A stretch of 64,000 nucleotides of DNA from assembly GCA_905221605.1 (NCBI GenBank), contig CAJNDS010002035.1, forward strand, positions 482,555 to 546,554. The letters are read 5' to 3'. Both the position numbers and the translations under genes were made by a program. Below the pieces are notes generated by a model that searched no databases, was not told the DNA's origin, and saw only the letters and a program-made list of their open reading frames with translations. How positions within the stretch are numbered: position 1 is the first letter of the stretch; each line of letters starts with the position of its first letter. Origin of the DNA: Symbiodinium natans. Its lineage: Eukaryota; Sar; Dinophyceae; Suessiales; Symbiodiniaceae. This document shows, in pieces, positions 23,367-32,962 of the stretch.

Positions 23367-23580
23367 TCAGGGCTTAGGGTTTAGGCCTTAGGAACCCCGC
23401 ATGCAAGCCGAGGTCCGGATTCGCCCGACGACGATAGCTACATGGGGCCCATGGAACCCACCGCCCACAGGATGATACTCTGACCTTGGGTTTAGGGTTT
23501 AGGGTTAGGGTTTAGGGTTTAGGGTTAGGGTTTAGGGTTTAGGGTTTAGAGTTTAGGGTGTAGGGTTTAGGGTTTCAGGA

Positions 23581-23632
23581 GGTACTAGAATCCCTATTTA
23601 AGGGCTGTGAGTATCAGGGGGAAACATCCCAA
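23581..23632. mobile_element. family A TIR element, right half only
   Basis: GGTACTAGAATCCCTATTTA then GGGGGAAACATCCCAA. It is joined directly to a TTTAGGG array at the break, so the left half may have been lost by array expansion. Confidence 0.6.
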
Positions 23633-24644
23633 CTCTGAACGTATGACTAGGAGCCGAGGGAAGCGGTTCCAAGTTGAGGGTTTAGGGTGAATAGCCCCTA
23701 CAGAATTCTCATTGGCCTCTATCGTAGGGGTTTTAGGGGTCTATGTGCTTGGGGACGAGGGACTTTTTCTGCAGACTGTCCAGACACCGACTGTGAGACA
23801 CGTCCTGTGGCCGGTCGAACTTTTTAGTTTCACCCAGGCGACCTCCCAGATTTGGTGGGTTGATCCAAATCATGGACCCTTTCTGGACACCCTAAACTCT
23901 AAGGCCTTGAAATCGAGGGCCCATCATTTTGATCAACCCGCCCTTCTTTTGCGAAGCCGTCTTCGCCGGCTTGCAAAGAGGTCGCACTAGCTTACACCCG
24001 CACGTGCTCTCATGCATGCTTGCGCCAGAGGTTCCAACAACTTTCTCAACCCTAAACCCTAAACCCTAAACCCTAAACCCTAAACCCTAAACCCTAAACC
24101 CTCTACAAAATCCGAGCCCCATGCCCCAAAGCGGCCTTAAGATGCCTTAAGTCTGTCTGTATGAGTTAAGACTCTAAGCGGTGAGGTGCCGCCAACTTAG
24201 GGCTTGGTATCTCAGAGTGCCCAGTTCTTATGGAAGCTGTGCTGCAACACATATATAGATAGCTATATATATATATGTATATATATATATGTATATATAT
24301 ATATATGTATATATACATACTGGACACGCGCACATGCCGAAGAGCGCTTGGAACGTGCTTACACTTCCCAAGTTTTCGCAACGAAGCCTGGGTTGATTTA
24401 GCTCCAATGGTCTTCAAGGACGGGCAGAGAGCCCGCCAGCTGGGGGGGCTGTTTCAATAGGGTTTAGGGCGGTTTAGGGTTTAGGGTTTAGGGTTTAGGG
24501 TTTAGGCCTAGACTGCTAACAAGTGGGTTCCATTCTTTGAAAGTCCCCAAACCATCTTTACAACAACCCCCCATGCTGTGCCAAGCCGTGAACGCCTTGG
24601 CAGTGAAAGAGCTTGCAGTTGTCCGAATTTCGGGTTTAGGGCCA

Positions 24645-24767
24645 GGGTTTAGGGTTTAGGGTTTAGGGTTTAGGGTTTAGGGTTTAGGGTTTAGGGTTTA
24701 GGGTTTAGGGTTTAGGGTTTAGGGTTTAGGGTTTAGGGTTTAGGGTTTAGGGTTTAGGGTTTAGGGC
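24645..24767 (+). repeat. interstitial TTTAGGG array (about 17 units)
   Basis: Perfect units over about 120 bp, ending about 65 bp upstream of a PPR exon. With 8579-8700 it is one of the two longest clean arrays. Confidence 0.95.
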
Positions 24768-24830
24768 TCAGTCAGGTCTAAGATCTTCTCCGAATGCCGA
24801 ATCTAGAGTGAGAGATCCTCCGCGCTCGAG

Positions 24831-24879
24831 CGCGGAGGCCTTTGCGGCGCTGCGCGCGCAGGGACTCCAACCCAACGAG
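24831..24879 (+). CDS. PPR exon (second helix and linker)
   Basis: Reads AEAFAALRAQGLQPNE. Ala 20, Phe 21, Gly 28, Leu 29, Pro 31, Asn 32 match the PPR pattern. The best end is a GC donor after AACGAG|GCGCGG; splicing to 25,446 then gives QPNE followed by VTYTALLRWALK with Tyr exactly at position 36, that is position 1 of the next repeat. Acceptor CTCGAG|C is inferred. Confidence 0.65.
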
Positions 24880-25115
24880 GCGCGGGGACCCAGGGCTCCG
24901 AAGGGCTCATGTAGGTTGGGTTACGTTGAGGGACTAGGGTTTGTAATTTGGGGTTTGGGTTTGGGGTTTAGGGTTTGAAGTTTATGCTTTGGAGTTTGGG
25001 GTTTGGGGTTTAGGGTTTGAGGTTTATGGTTTGGAGTTTGGGGTTTGGGGTTTGGGGTTTGGGGTTTAGGGTTTGAGGTTTATGGTTTGGAGTTTGGGGT
25101 TTGGGGTTTGGGGGT

Positions 25116-25200
25116 AGTTCTCTAAATTAGGGTCACTTTGGAGGGGATCTCCTTTGCAAGGTGCCGTACTCTATAGGGACCCACAAGGGACCCTGAATTG
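25116..25200. mobile_element. family B TIR element (copy 3, decayed right end)
   Basis: Left end AGTTCTCTAAATTAGGGTCA; the right side reads GGGACCCTGAATT without the terminal GAGAACT. It lies in the presumed intron between exons 24,831 and 25,446. The interior word GGTGCCGTACTCTATAGGGA recurs, diverged, near 2936. Confidence 0.55.
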
Positions 25201-25445
25201 CCCGGACCATGGTTTGAGGTTTCTTGGGTTTTGGGGGGTTTCTTGGTTTGCGGGGGTTCCTCCATAGCTTCAGGTCGGGTGGCCGGGTCCCTCTTTTGTG
25301 GTTGTCTGCTGTAGTGAGCTTGTTGGTACTAAAGACGGCCCAAAGTCTTCAACTCTAAAAAAAAAGTTAGGTTACTAGAGCCCTTCGGGGCAGAATAAGT
25401 AGGTCACTGGAAGTACAGGGAGAAGTCAAAACCAGAGTTTCGCAG

Positions 25446-25498
25446 GTGACCTACACGGCGTTGCTGCGCTGGGCCCTCAAAGCACGGAAGCTCCACCG
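25446..25498 (+). CDS. PPR exon (first helix)
   Basis: After TTTCGCAG|GTG the frame reads VTYTALLRWALKARKLH, then a GTATTT donor. It continues the repeat from 24,879 in perfect register. This exon would reach position 15-16, so the next exon should start with position 17. Confidence 0.65.
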
Positions 25499-25775
25499 GT
25501 ATTTGCAGGTTTATAGGCCGGGCGTTGAAATTGTCTATGGGGTTCACAGAGGGTTTATAGGGCTTGCAGACTTTCAAGGGCTTGAGCTTTGTAGGGCTTA
25601 CAGGGTTTATGGGGCTCACAGGCTTTTACGGGTTTGAGGTTTGCGGCCTAGTGCAGGGCCTAACATCACATCAACACTGGCCCGCACAGCCCATGCAAAA
25701 AGCCTGGGTTAACCCCTTAAGCACAGTTTGTAGTTGGTTAATAAGTACCATGAACCTTCGTTCCTTTGGGAAAAG

Positions 25776-25813
25776 AGGCGCCCGCCTGGCGGCCAAAGAC
25801 ATGGCGGGCGCCC
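25776..25813 (+). CDS. PPR exon candidate (second helix)
   Basis: After AAAAG|A the frame reads GARLAAKDMAGA, with Ala seven residues before Met as in PPR positions 17-24, ending at a good donor (CCC|GTGAGC). The join to 25,498 is off by one residue. The core words of this segment recur, decayed, at about 33,287. Confidence 0.4.
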
Positions 25814-26316
25814 GTGAGCTTGCGGCAACGGGGCGGCTTAACGAGGTGACCCGTACGCGGACGGGATTCTTTGGGTTTGGGATTTGGGGTTTGGGGTTTG
25901 GGGTTTGGGGTTTGGGGTGTGGGTGTAGGGTGTAGGGTTCAGGGTTTCGGTTTTAGGGTTTAGGGTTCAGGTTTAGGGTTTAGGGTTTAGGGAGTCAATT
26001 TGGAAGCACACTTATCAATAAGGACCTGCATGGTGACCGGGCGTGGGTATTGTCAAAGCCCTGCCTTTATCTGCGAACCTTCAAGTCAAGTAGGGTTCAC
26101 ATATCTACGGTCCTCAGCTCCGAAGCGCCTGAGGTCCTAAGCTCCGAAGCTCCAAAGGTCCTAAGCTCCTAAGGTCCCAAGCTCCCAAGCTCCCAAGCTC
26201 CTAAGCTCCTAAGCTCCGAAGCTCCTAAGCTCCCAAGCTCCTAAGCTCCCAAGCTCGTACGTCCTCTATAGGTCTTAAGGTCCTAAGGTCCTAGAGTCCT
26301 TTGGTCCCGTCTGGAG

Positions 26317-26351
26317 GTGGGCTTCACACTTCTCATCAACGCGCACGCCAT
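26317..26351 (+). CDS. PPR exon d (35 nt)
   Basis: After CTGGAG|GTG: VGFTLLINAHA plus two bases. A GC donor (GCCAT|GCTTGG) lets the split codon become Met when joined to 26,755, giving INAHAM then SGDVRGAEEAF with Gly at 12 and Ala at 17 and 20. The same exon, with one residue changed, is duplicated at 33,622-33,656. Confidence 0.65.
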
Positions 26352-26642
26352 GCTTGGGCCTCAGAGCTAAGCCCCAAAACCCTAAACCTCAAAGCCCCAA
26401 TACCTCAGAAAACCCTAAACCCATAAACCTTTAAACCCTTAAAACCCTAAACCCTAAATAAACCCTAGAACCCTAACCCTAAACCCTAGACCCCTCAACC
26501 GAGCTTCTGGGTGCTTTGTCAGGGCGCCCTCTCACACACTAAACACGATTTTTTTATGGTTGTTCATATAAAACCCAAGAGGACATTTAAAATAATATCT
26601 TGATTAAGGTTCTAAGGGGAGTTTTGTTATAGGGGGCCCTCT

Positions 26643-26727
26643 CAGGACCCTAAACCCTAAACCCTAAACCCTAAACCCTAAACCCTAAACCCTAAACCCT
26701 AAACCCTAAACCCTAAACCCTAAACCT
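26643..26727 (-). repeat. interstitial CCCTAAA array inside a presumed intron
   Basis: About 12 perfect units between PPR exons d and e, ending 27 nt before the exon e acceptor. Confidence 0.9.
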
Positions 26728-26754
26728 GGGTGCTTTGTAAGGGGGCCCTCTCAG

Positions 26755-26808
26755 GTCCGGAGATGTCCGGGGCGCGGAGGAGGCCTTTGAGCTGCTCAGC
26801 AAGCAGCC
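26755..26808 (+). CDS. PPR exon e (54 nt)
   Basis: Acceptor CCCTCTCAG|G is pyrimidine-rich. The frame reads SGDVRGAEEAFELLSKQ and ends, for best register, at a GC donor (CAGCC|GCGCCC). Joined to 27,005 it gives SKQP-WKPNLASYTALM with Pro at 31 and Tyr at 36. Duplicated at 33,854-33,907 with GC donor and acceptor both conserved. Confidence 0.7.
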
Positions 26809-27004
26809 GCGCCCTCGACGATGGAGGAGGTTTCAGGGGCTGGGAAGGTCCTAAGCTTAGCAGCCTTAAGCAAGGCGGGAGTCGGGAATCCGCAAACCCT
26901 AAACCCTAAACCCTAAACCCTAAACCCTAAACCCTAAACCCTAAACCCTGCACTGTGTCGGGGGGGAGAGGGGGGAGGGTTCTCTAAAGTTGGGGGGCCC
27001 CAAG

Positions 27005-27064
27005 GTGGAAGCCGAACCTGGCTTCCTACACGGCCCTGATGAAAGCCTATGCAAAGGCCGGCGG
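27005..27064 (+). CDS. PPR exon f (60 nt)
   Basis: WKPNLASYTALMKAYAKAGG after CCCCAAG|G, ending at GG|GTTGTT (a GC donor four bases earlier is possible). It is the clearest single PPR match in the window. Its acceptor lies at the tip of a lone family B element end (TTCTCTAAAGTTGGGGGGCC). The next candidate exon (27,187-27,230, RAAAFFQKC) fits less well. Confidence 0.7.
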
Positions 27065-27749
27065 GTTGTTGTCTGGGTATCAAGGTTTCGGGTTTAGGGT
27101 TCGGGGTTTAGGGTTTGGGGTGTAGGGTTTGGGGTTTAGGGTTTGGGGTTTAGGGTTTAGGGCTAGGGTTTAGGCTTTCAGCCAGAAACAAACCCAAAGA
27201 GCGGCAGCATTCTTTCAGAAGTGCTGGAGGGCATCGGGTTCGCGGATTAGTGCCAGCAGCATCGGAAATAATCCCGTGATCCGATAGGCGAGGGACGCGC
27301 AGCGCGCCGACGAAGTGCTGGCGCAGATTCAAAGTCTAAGCCGGTGGCTCAGCACGCCGGACGGCAAGAAGTTGATGCGGTGTCCACGTCTGTAGAGGTT
27401 CGACCAGCATGGGCTCTTGGCTGCGCGCATGGCTTCAGAATACCATTAAAAGTAAGACCTTCCGCGACAGCCAGATGCTTCCCCACTCTGGGTTCTGCAG
27501 TCGTCGCACCTTGAGGGCAAGAGGGAGAACCAGTCATTGAAGGCCTGGATTCTCTGTAGGCTCGTGTATAGGGCGGGCAGGCTGCGGCAAAGGGCCACAA
27601 AAGGCATCCAAACCATGCAAAACACACCCCGGACCGTCAGCAAACACAAACGACGTGAAGACACGGATGCTTTGATGCGGCACATTTGCAACCCTGAGGC
27701 CGCAAGCTTAAACTTAAAAACCCAAAACCTCAAACCCTAAACCCCACAG

Positions 27750-27834
27750 ATTTCCTTGAGCGCAACCCAGGTCTGCAGCCAAACGCGGCGACCTACGCCA
27801 CCCTCATTTCGGCACACGCCAAGGTGGCGCCCGA
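27750..27834 (+). CDS. PPR exon g (85 nt)
   Basis: Acceptor CCCACAG, immediately after CCCTAAACCC; frame FLERNPGLQPNAATYATLIS then AHAKVAPE; donor GA|GTGACG. Gly 28, Pro 31, Tyr 36/1, Ala 7 all fit the PPR consensus. Whether it belongs to the same protein as exons d-f is not known. Confidence 0.7.
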
Positions 27835-27851
27835 GTGACGAGAGTGGCTTG

Positions 27852-27918
27852 GGGTTTAGGGTTTAGGGTTTAGGGTTTAGGGTTTAGGGTTTAGGGTTTA
27901 GGGTTTAGGGTTTAGGGT
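27852..27918 (+). repeat. interstitial TTTAGGG array
   Basis: About 9 perfect units starting 18 nt after PPR exon g. Confidence 0.95.
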
Positions 27919-28792
27919 GGCTATGGTGGCTACGTAGTTCATGTTGATTCCATTCTGCCCTGTTAAGTAGCGAAGCTGTCCATCACCAACCGCAGAAGCG
28001 GGGGCCTCTCTCCAATTCTGCTGGGCTACCAGAGGCAATAGAAACTGGGGATCCAGGTGTCTAAGAGGCTCTTGAACATACTCTCTGTTGCCCGACTTTT
28101 TTCTTCATCATGTTTCCAAGATGCAGCTTGAACAGGTCCAGACTTCCAAGAACACTGGAGGTCTTGACCCTAGACCCTAGACCCTAGACCCTAAACCCTA
28201 AACCCTAGGGTTTGGGGCAGAACCCCCTCAAAGATGAGAGGCACAGCAGCTTCCGCGAGCACTGGAGCTCTTCCAGCTACAGGGGGAGCAGCTCAGCGGG
28301 GATGAGGAAGTGAAGCTTTAGGGTTTAGGATTTAGGGTTTAGGGTTTAGGGTTTATAGGTCTGCTTCTTAAACCCTAGACCCTTGAGCTTCCAAACCCTA
28401 AGCCCTTGAGCTTTTGAACCCTAAGCCCTTCAGCTTCTAAACCCCTTTGCTCTTCCAGTAAGAATCTCAAAAACCTAAAACTACATGGTTCGGAACCCTT
28501 TCAATCTTGTACAGCTACAGCTAGGAGCCTGAATCATAGGCATGCTTCGTGTTGCTTATCCGGGTTTAAGGTTCAGGGTTCAGGGTTCAGGGTTTAGGGT
28601 TTGAGCTTAGAATATGTCAGGTTCTCTTGCGGGGTTTCAGGCGATCTTGCAACAGGATAGGTCTGGTGCACCGGAGAACGCATGTGGGTTTGCAGCAAAA
28701 ATCCCGGTCGACTTCTGTTCTGCGATATGAAATTATATGATCATATAGATCATATAGAATGTCGGATACCTCAATTTGCGGGTAAACTCCGG

Positions 28793-28884
28793 GTCGAGAG
28801 TTGTGCCACCCGCATGCTTCGGGGTGCTGCCTGCCTCAGGCCCACGCTGTCCAGCGGCACGGCGCTCATGTCCGCTTACGCCAG
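28793..28884 (+). CDS. PPR exon h
   Basis: Frame CATRMLRGAACLRPTLSSGT followed by ALMSAYA. Pro at 31 and the following LMSAYA helix fit PPR; the Met upstream is about two residues early. A GC donor (GCCAG|GCCGGC) joined to 29,216 gives SAYAR then QRDQSGAQRVLSEM with Ala exactly at 17 and Met at 24. The start is uncertain. Confidence 0.6.
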
Positions 28885-29215
28885 GCCGGCTTCTTTCTCC
28901 GCGCCAGCTCGGGTTTAGGGTTTAGGGTTTACGGTTCAGAGTTTGTAGGGTATAGGCTTCCGGGTTTGGGTTTAGGGTTTAGGGATGTTCGTAGGGTATT
29001 AAGGTCGAGAGTCCATGTCGTAGACGTCTCGTGATGGAACCTGCACACGCACGGGCAGCATGGAGCTGGCTGGCAGCAAGACTCAGGTAGGTAGTAGACC
29101 ATAGCATACATCATCAGCCCGAAGCCCAAAAGCCTAAACCCTATATACCCTAAACCCTCAACCCTCAACCCTCAACCCTCAACCCTAGCCATAAACCCTA
29201 AACCCTAAGCAGCAG

Positions 29216-29295
29216 GCAAAGGGACCAGTCGGGCGCACAGCGGGTGCTCTCCGAAATGGTCTCTGCCTCGATCAGGCCGGAGCTTCACTCCGCGA
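29216..29295 (+). CDS. PPR exon i
   Basis: Begins after AGCAGCAG, a few bases past a CCCTAAA run. Reads QRDQSGAQRVLSEMVSASIR then PELHS; Pro at 31. It ends at GTGGTG or at a GC site five bases earlier. This is the last convincing PPR exon before the array. Confidence 0.6.
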
Positions 29296-29384
29296 GTGGT
29301 GTTTGGTGTTTATTCGGTTGTTTATCGGTTTTTGTCGGGTTTCTTACAGTGCGGCTCACAGTGTCCTTCTAGGGTAATTCATAG

Positions 29385-29450
29385 AGACAGGAGAGGGAGG
29401 GAGAGGGAGGGAGAGAGAGAGAAGGAGAGAGAGACAGACCGAGAAGCAAG
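29385..29450. repeat. GAGG/GA microsatellite
   Basis: GAGGGAGG and GAGA tracts; the flanking open frames (29,296-29,688) have no recognisable domain. Confidence 0.8.
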
Positions 29451-29749
29451 CTTCCGGCCTCCGCGACTCTTTGAGCTGAATCTATTTGAGGAAGAGGCTT
29501 CAGCGACCTTCGAACCCCCAGAAGCTTCAGTGGCGTTGCTGATCAAGATTTCTAGGATTCGAAATCTCGCTAGCTTGAGGACTCGAGCTTGTGCGAGTCT
29601 TGTCCGCTTGTCTTGCAACTTTAGCCGCGACCGCTTAAGTAGCAAACACAGGGGTCACCCTTGTGTACAACCCTTACTAGGGAGATAATTACCCCAAATA
29701 TGGTTGAAGAAGAGGAAGAGAGTCAGAAGGAAGTGACAGTGACAGGGCC

Positions 29750-30430
29750 AGCTTGAGCAAGACTAAGCAAGTCGACCACCAGCTTGTATTTTATTCGCAA
29801 CCTGCATATCTTACAGGGCAGTTTGCACTGAGACCATAGGCCCCAACCCTTAACACTCTCTCGAGGGTGGGGGAGGGGGAGTGTGACGGGGGTCCTGAGT
29901 CCTGAGGACCAATCTGCAAGGTTTTGAACCTTCAGAAGTAGGTACTACTGGGACCCAGGTATGGTTTGGCCCGAAGCTCTAAAACCCCACTACGGTAAAC
30001 CCTTCACCCCCTACTACCCTAAACCCTAACCCCGAACCCCAGATGGCTTGAGTGGCTCGCAGGCCGGATGCCTTATGCATCAGGCAGCTGAAGTGGGCCC
30101 AAGGTGCGCCACCACCCCAGGGATTATCGGGCTTAGGGTATTAGAGAGTTTAGGGTGTAGAGTTTCAGGTTTAGGGCTTGTAGGGTTTAGGTTTCTCAGG
30201 GTTTGGGGTTCAGTCATTTGGGCTTGAAGGGCTTGAGGGCTTGTAGGGAGTTCGAGGTTTAGTTGCGGGTTTAGCTAGTGCTGGCTTTCCCCTGCAACTT
30301 GCACCTTGAAGCCTGCTCAGTCGAAGCTAGGCGTTGCCACCTTTCCTTGAACAGCCTCATCTCCCTGTGCCCCCGTACGCACCTGTTCTCGATTGTCTTA
30401 TCTCCCGAACGTTCTCACTGACTCTGCTTG
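29750..30430. repeat. array flanking block U (copy 1)
   Basis: The sequence around CCTGCATATCTTA and GGGCAGTTTGCACTGAGACC recurs at about 36,990-37,700 and, shortened, at about 40,170-40,700, each time upstream of a copy of the array gene. It ends near a shared CCTTTCCTTGAA segment. No coding region was recognised in it. Confidence 0.7.
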
Positions 30431-30760
30431 TTCTGGATCGGAATGAAGTGCCATGACGTGCCTTATGTGCCCAGAATGATGTGCAACCCTTGAAGGGGCC
30501 ATAGAGAAACGATAAAGAGCCCGATTCCCGATAAAGAGCCAGGAGGCCCTGCGGCTCGCGCTGAACAGCGGCGCAGGGCGGAGCACGCTGGCGATGGAAA
30601 AGCGCGCAGCGGGCTTGCCGACAGATCTCGAGCAGCTTGCTTTCGGACAGACGTGGGTGCATGCGGGAGGCTGCGGGAGCGAAGCAGGAGTGAGAAGTGA
30701 GAGTTGTCCACAAGTCCCCAGAGTAATCCTTGATGTGCCTCGCGATTTCTTCTGCTCCAC

Positions 30761-31588
30761 ATGCCCACTTCGTTTGTCGCTCACCAGTGGCTCAGCAGCA
30801 GTAGCAACGGCCGCAAGCCACCCCCCCCAGCTTCATCTGTGCAGCAGATCGTGCAGCTGCCGCCGGCCTTTGTTGGCGAGCAGGCTGTTTATGGCCCTGA
30901 CTACCGTGGAGGGCTGGCGCCCCCACCCGAGTGGTGGGCACGCGTCGCACATCCATTGGCGCCCTGGCCCCCACAGCCGGTTCGCGTGCAAGCAGTGGCT
31001 GTGCATCCCTGCCAACAGTGGCACTCCATCATGGGCTTGAGTTATCAACCCATGCCCATGCCCCAGCCAACAGTGCCATGGTGTTGTGCGCCACAAATGC
31101 CTCACATGCCCATTGCACACGCCATGCCCCACCAGACAGAGCCGTGGTGCGGAGCTCCACAGATGCCCCCGCAGATGGCACAAATGGTGACGTTTCTGCC
31201 ACCTGCACAAGTGCCTCCCCCACATCAGCCCCCACAACTGGCCCCTCAACTCCCCCAGCATGTGGCACTTCAAGCGTCCGCGCCACTCCCCACGACAGCA
31301 CCCACAGCACCCGCATTGGCCACAGAAAAGCCCGCCAAGCCCGCCAAGCCCACGAAGCCCGCAAAGCCGTCGTGGGCGGACCTGTCGGAAAACCCGGCGG
31401 CTCCTCCGAAGTCATGGCTTCCTGGCGAGGCTGAAGAGCTCCCAACGCTTCTCCCCAAGCCCAACACGGGCAAGGGGAAAGGCAAGGGCAAGAAGTCCAG
31501 CAAGGGCAAGGGCAAGAACGGCAACAAAGGTAATGGCAAGGGTCAGGGCAGTCAGGGCAAATCCTGGCAGAATTGGAGCTGGTACTGA
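30761..31588 (+). CDS. Pro-rich, Lys/Gly-tailed array protein, copy 1 (intact, 275 aa)
   Basis: I do not recognise the family. Order: short N-terminus (MPTSFVAHQWLSSS); a conserved block with QQIVQLPPAFVGEQAVYGP and PPPEWW; a His/Cys/Met/Pro-rich middle (CAPQMPHMP, PWCGAPQMPPQ); a Pro/Gln stretch; a Lys-Pro-Ala repeat (about residues 185-205); SWADLSENP and WLPGEAEELPTLLPKP; a Gly-Lys repeat tail of about 35 residues ending NWSWY. No signal peptide or membrane segment is seen. The basic tail could bind nucleic acid or acidic partners, but that is a guess. Unlike copies 5 and 7, the frame is open from the upstream ATGCCC and lacks the internal ATGGCT start. Single exon as read. Confidence 0.6.
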   Translation: MPTSFVAHQWLSSSSNGRKPPPPASSVQQIVQLPPAFVGEQAVYGPDYRGGLAPPPEWWARVAHPLAPWPPQPVRVQAVAVHPCQQWHSIMGLSYQPMPMPQPTVPWCCAPQMPHMPIAHAMPHQTEPWCGAPQMPPQMAQMVTFLPPAQVPPPHQPPQLAPQLPQHVALQASAPLPTTAPTAPALATEKPAKPAKPTKPAKPSWADLSENPAAPPKSWLPGEAEELPTLLPKPNTGKGKGKGKKSSKGKGKNGNKGNGKGQGSQGKSWQNWSWY

Positions 31589-32160
31589 AGGCGGGGCGCC
31601 ACGGCACAGCAATTCGCAGCATGTTGCGCGTGGTGTTGTGTCCATGCAACGTCACGGAAGTTCATGCATGGAAACATGGGGAAGCTTCCAACATGGCCAG
31701 GTGTACAGGACAGTCGGTGATGACTGTCAAATTGGATCGACGAAGGCGCGCGCGCCTCAGCTGCACCAGTGCCGTCGCATAGCACTTGCCTGCATCCGTT
31801 CGCCCGCAAGGACAACACGCTCCTGACCAAGTCAGTGCTCCAGCTCTGTCGCGTTAGACGCCAGAAGGCTTACAAGGGGTGATAAAGCCTTCCCCCTGTT
31901 CAATGGTTTCATGTTTCAGCACCTCGCCAAGCGACTGCCATCGTACTGAGTGCGGTTTTGCTGCCATCCGGGAGAATGTTTGATTGGCCCTCCCAGCTTT
32001 TCAAGACTGCGTAATGTTTTTTTTGCACGGCATCGTGGCGGATGATGCAGCAAGACAGAGTTCACATGAGACTCTTAGACATCACAGTGGCATCACCGTG
32101 GCACTCCTATGACGCTCATGCTGTGAACGTTTCTGCATGCTTTCAGGTCACCTAAGCCCA
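31589..32160 (+). other. conserved 3' block of the array unit, possible extra exons
   Basis: The block following every array gene is conserved, though diverged, between copies. Two sub-segments keep a reading frame in several copies: one ending NGFMFQHLAKRLPSY-stop (31,867-31,949 here; 45,7xx in the last unit), and one reading SPWHSYDAHAVKVSACFQ in the later units (VNVSACFQ in this one) before CAG|GTCACC. They may be 3' exons of the array gene or simply well-copied UTR. An alternative second gene cannot be excluded. Confidence 0.35.
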
Positions 32161-32495
32161 CAGCCCTAAACCTTAAATCGGAAAAAACCCTCGGATGAGG
32201 ATTGCCGTGACGCCCTGTTGACAGTCGAATAGTTATTATTCGTATAGTCCTTATCGGCCTTACTAGCGGCGCGCCCTTGAAACCCCTAAAGCCTCCTCAC
32301 CGAACAGCAGCGCAGGGCAGGGCCCGCTGGCGATGAACAAAAAAGCGCAGCGTGCCTTGCCACAGTTCCGTCCTCTCGTATTTAGCGCTAAACTTCTCGC
32401 AGCGGGCTTGCCGACAGATCCCGAGAAAGCTTTCGAACATGCGAGAGTGAAGCAGGAGTGAGAGTTGTCTGCAAGTCACCAGAGTAATCCTTGAT

Positions 32496-32962
32496 GTGCC
32501 TCGCGAATCCTTCTGCTCCACATGCCCACTTCGTTTGTCGCGCACCATGGTGGCTCAGCAGATTAAAAAAGCCTGCTGGCCAACAAAGGCCGGCGGCAGC
32601 TGTACGATCTGCTGGGCATCAGCCATGATGCTGGTGGTTTGCGGCTGTAGCACAGCCGCAAAACACCAACATCATGGCTGACGCCCAGCAGATCGTACAG
32701 CTGCCGCCGGCCTTTCTTGGCGAGCAGGCTGTTTATGGCCCCCGCCAAGCCCGCGGACCTGTCGGAAGACCCGGCGGCTCTTGCGAGGCTGAGCAGCTCC
32801 CAACGCTTCTCCCAAAGCCCAACACGGGAGAGGGGAATTGGCAAGGGCAAAGGCAAGGGGAAAGGGAAGGGCAAGAACGCCGTTCTTGCCCCTTTCTGTT
32901 TGCCATTTGCCTGTAAGAAAGGATTCGGCAAGGGCCAGGGCGGCCCATGGAGCTGGGAGTGA
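32496..32962 (+). pseudogene. array protein copy 2, internally deleted and rearranged
   Basis: It starts ATGGCTGACGCCCAGCAG at 32,674 (ADAQQIVQLPPAFLGEQA) but jumps from VYGP straight to a shifted piece of the Lys-Pro-Ala and SWADLSE part, losing about 130 codons. The Gly-Lys tail is interrupted by an inverted repeat and the frame is lost. An inverted copy of its own 5' end lies immediately upstream (see 32,571-32,729). Confidence 0.8.
32571..32729. repeat. 78-bp fold-back inverted repeat
   Basis: Arms 32,571-32,648 and 32,652-32,729 are inverted with about five mismatches and a 3-bp spacer. The right arm is the start of array copy 2; the left arm is its mirror image. A second, imperfect inversion lies at about 32,846-32,911 around GGGCAAGAACG-C-CGTTCTTGCCC. 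Confidence 0.9.

Larger units (their letters stand above)
18600..24644. other. telomere-repeat-rich stretch, no gene supported
   Basis: GA microsatellite at 18,897-18,948. A 40-codon segment ending at 19,326 (EKDLLGLGLLLDVGDEPASV) looks protein-like but has no clear limits. PPR-like scraps occur near 19,650-19,760 (WSALVRVWAEV; ESFGYAEMRER). Telomere runs: 20,023-20,068, 20,187-20,245, 21,108-21,260, 21,800-21,870, 22,199-22,232, 23,277-23,366, 23,486-23,575, 24,046-24,104. TA microsatellites: 21,973-22,055 and 24,248-24,318. A G homopolymer lies at 22,492-22,511. Confidence 0.5.
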
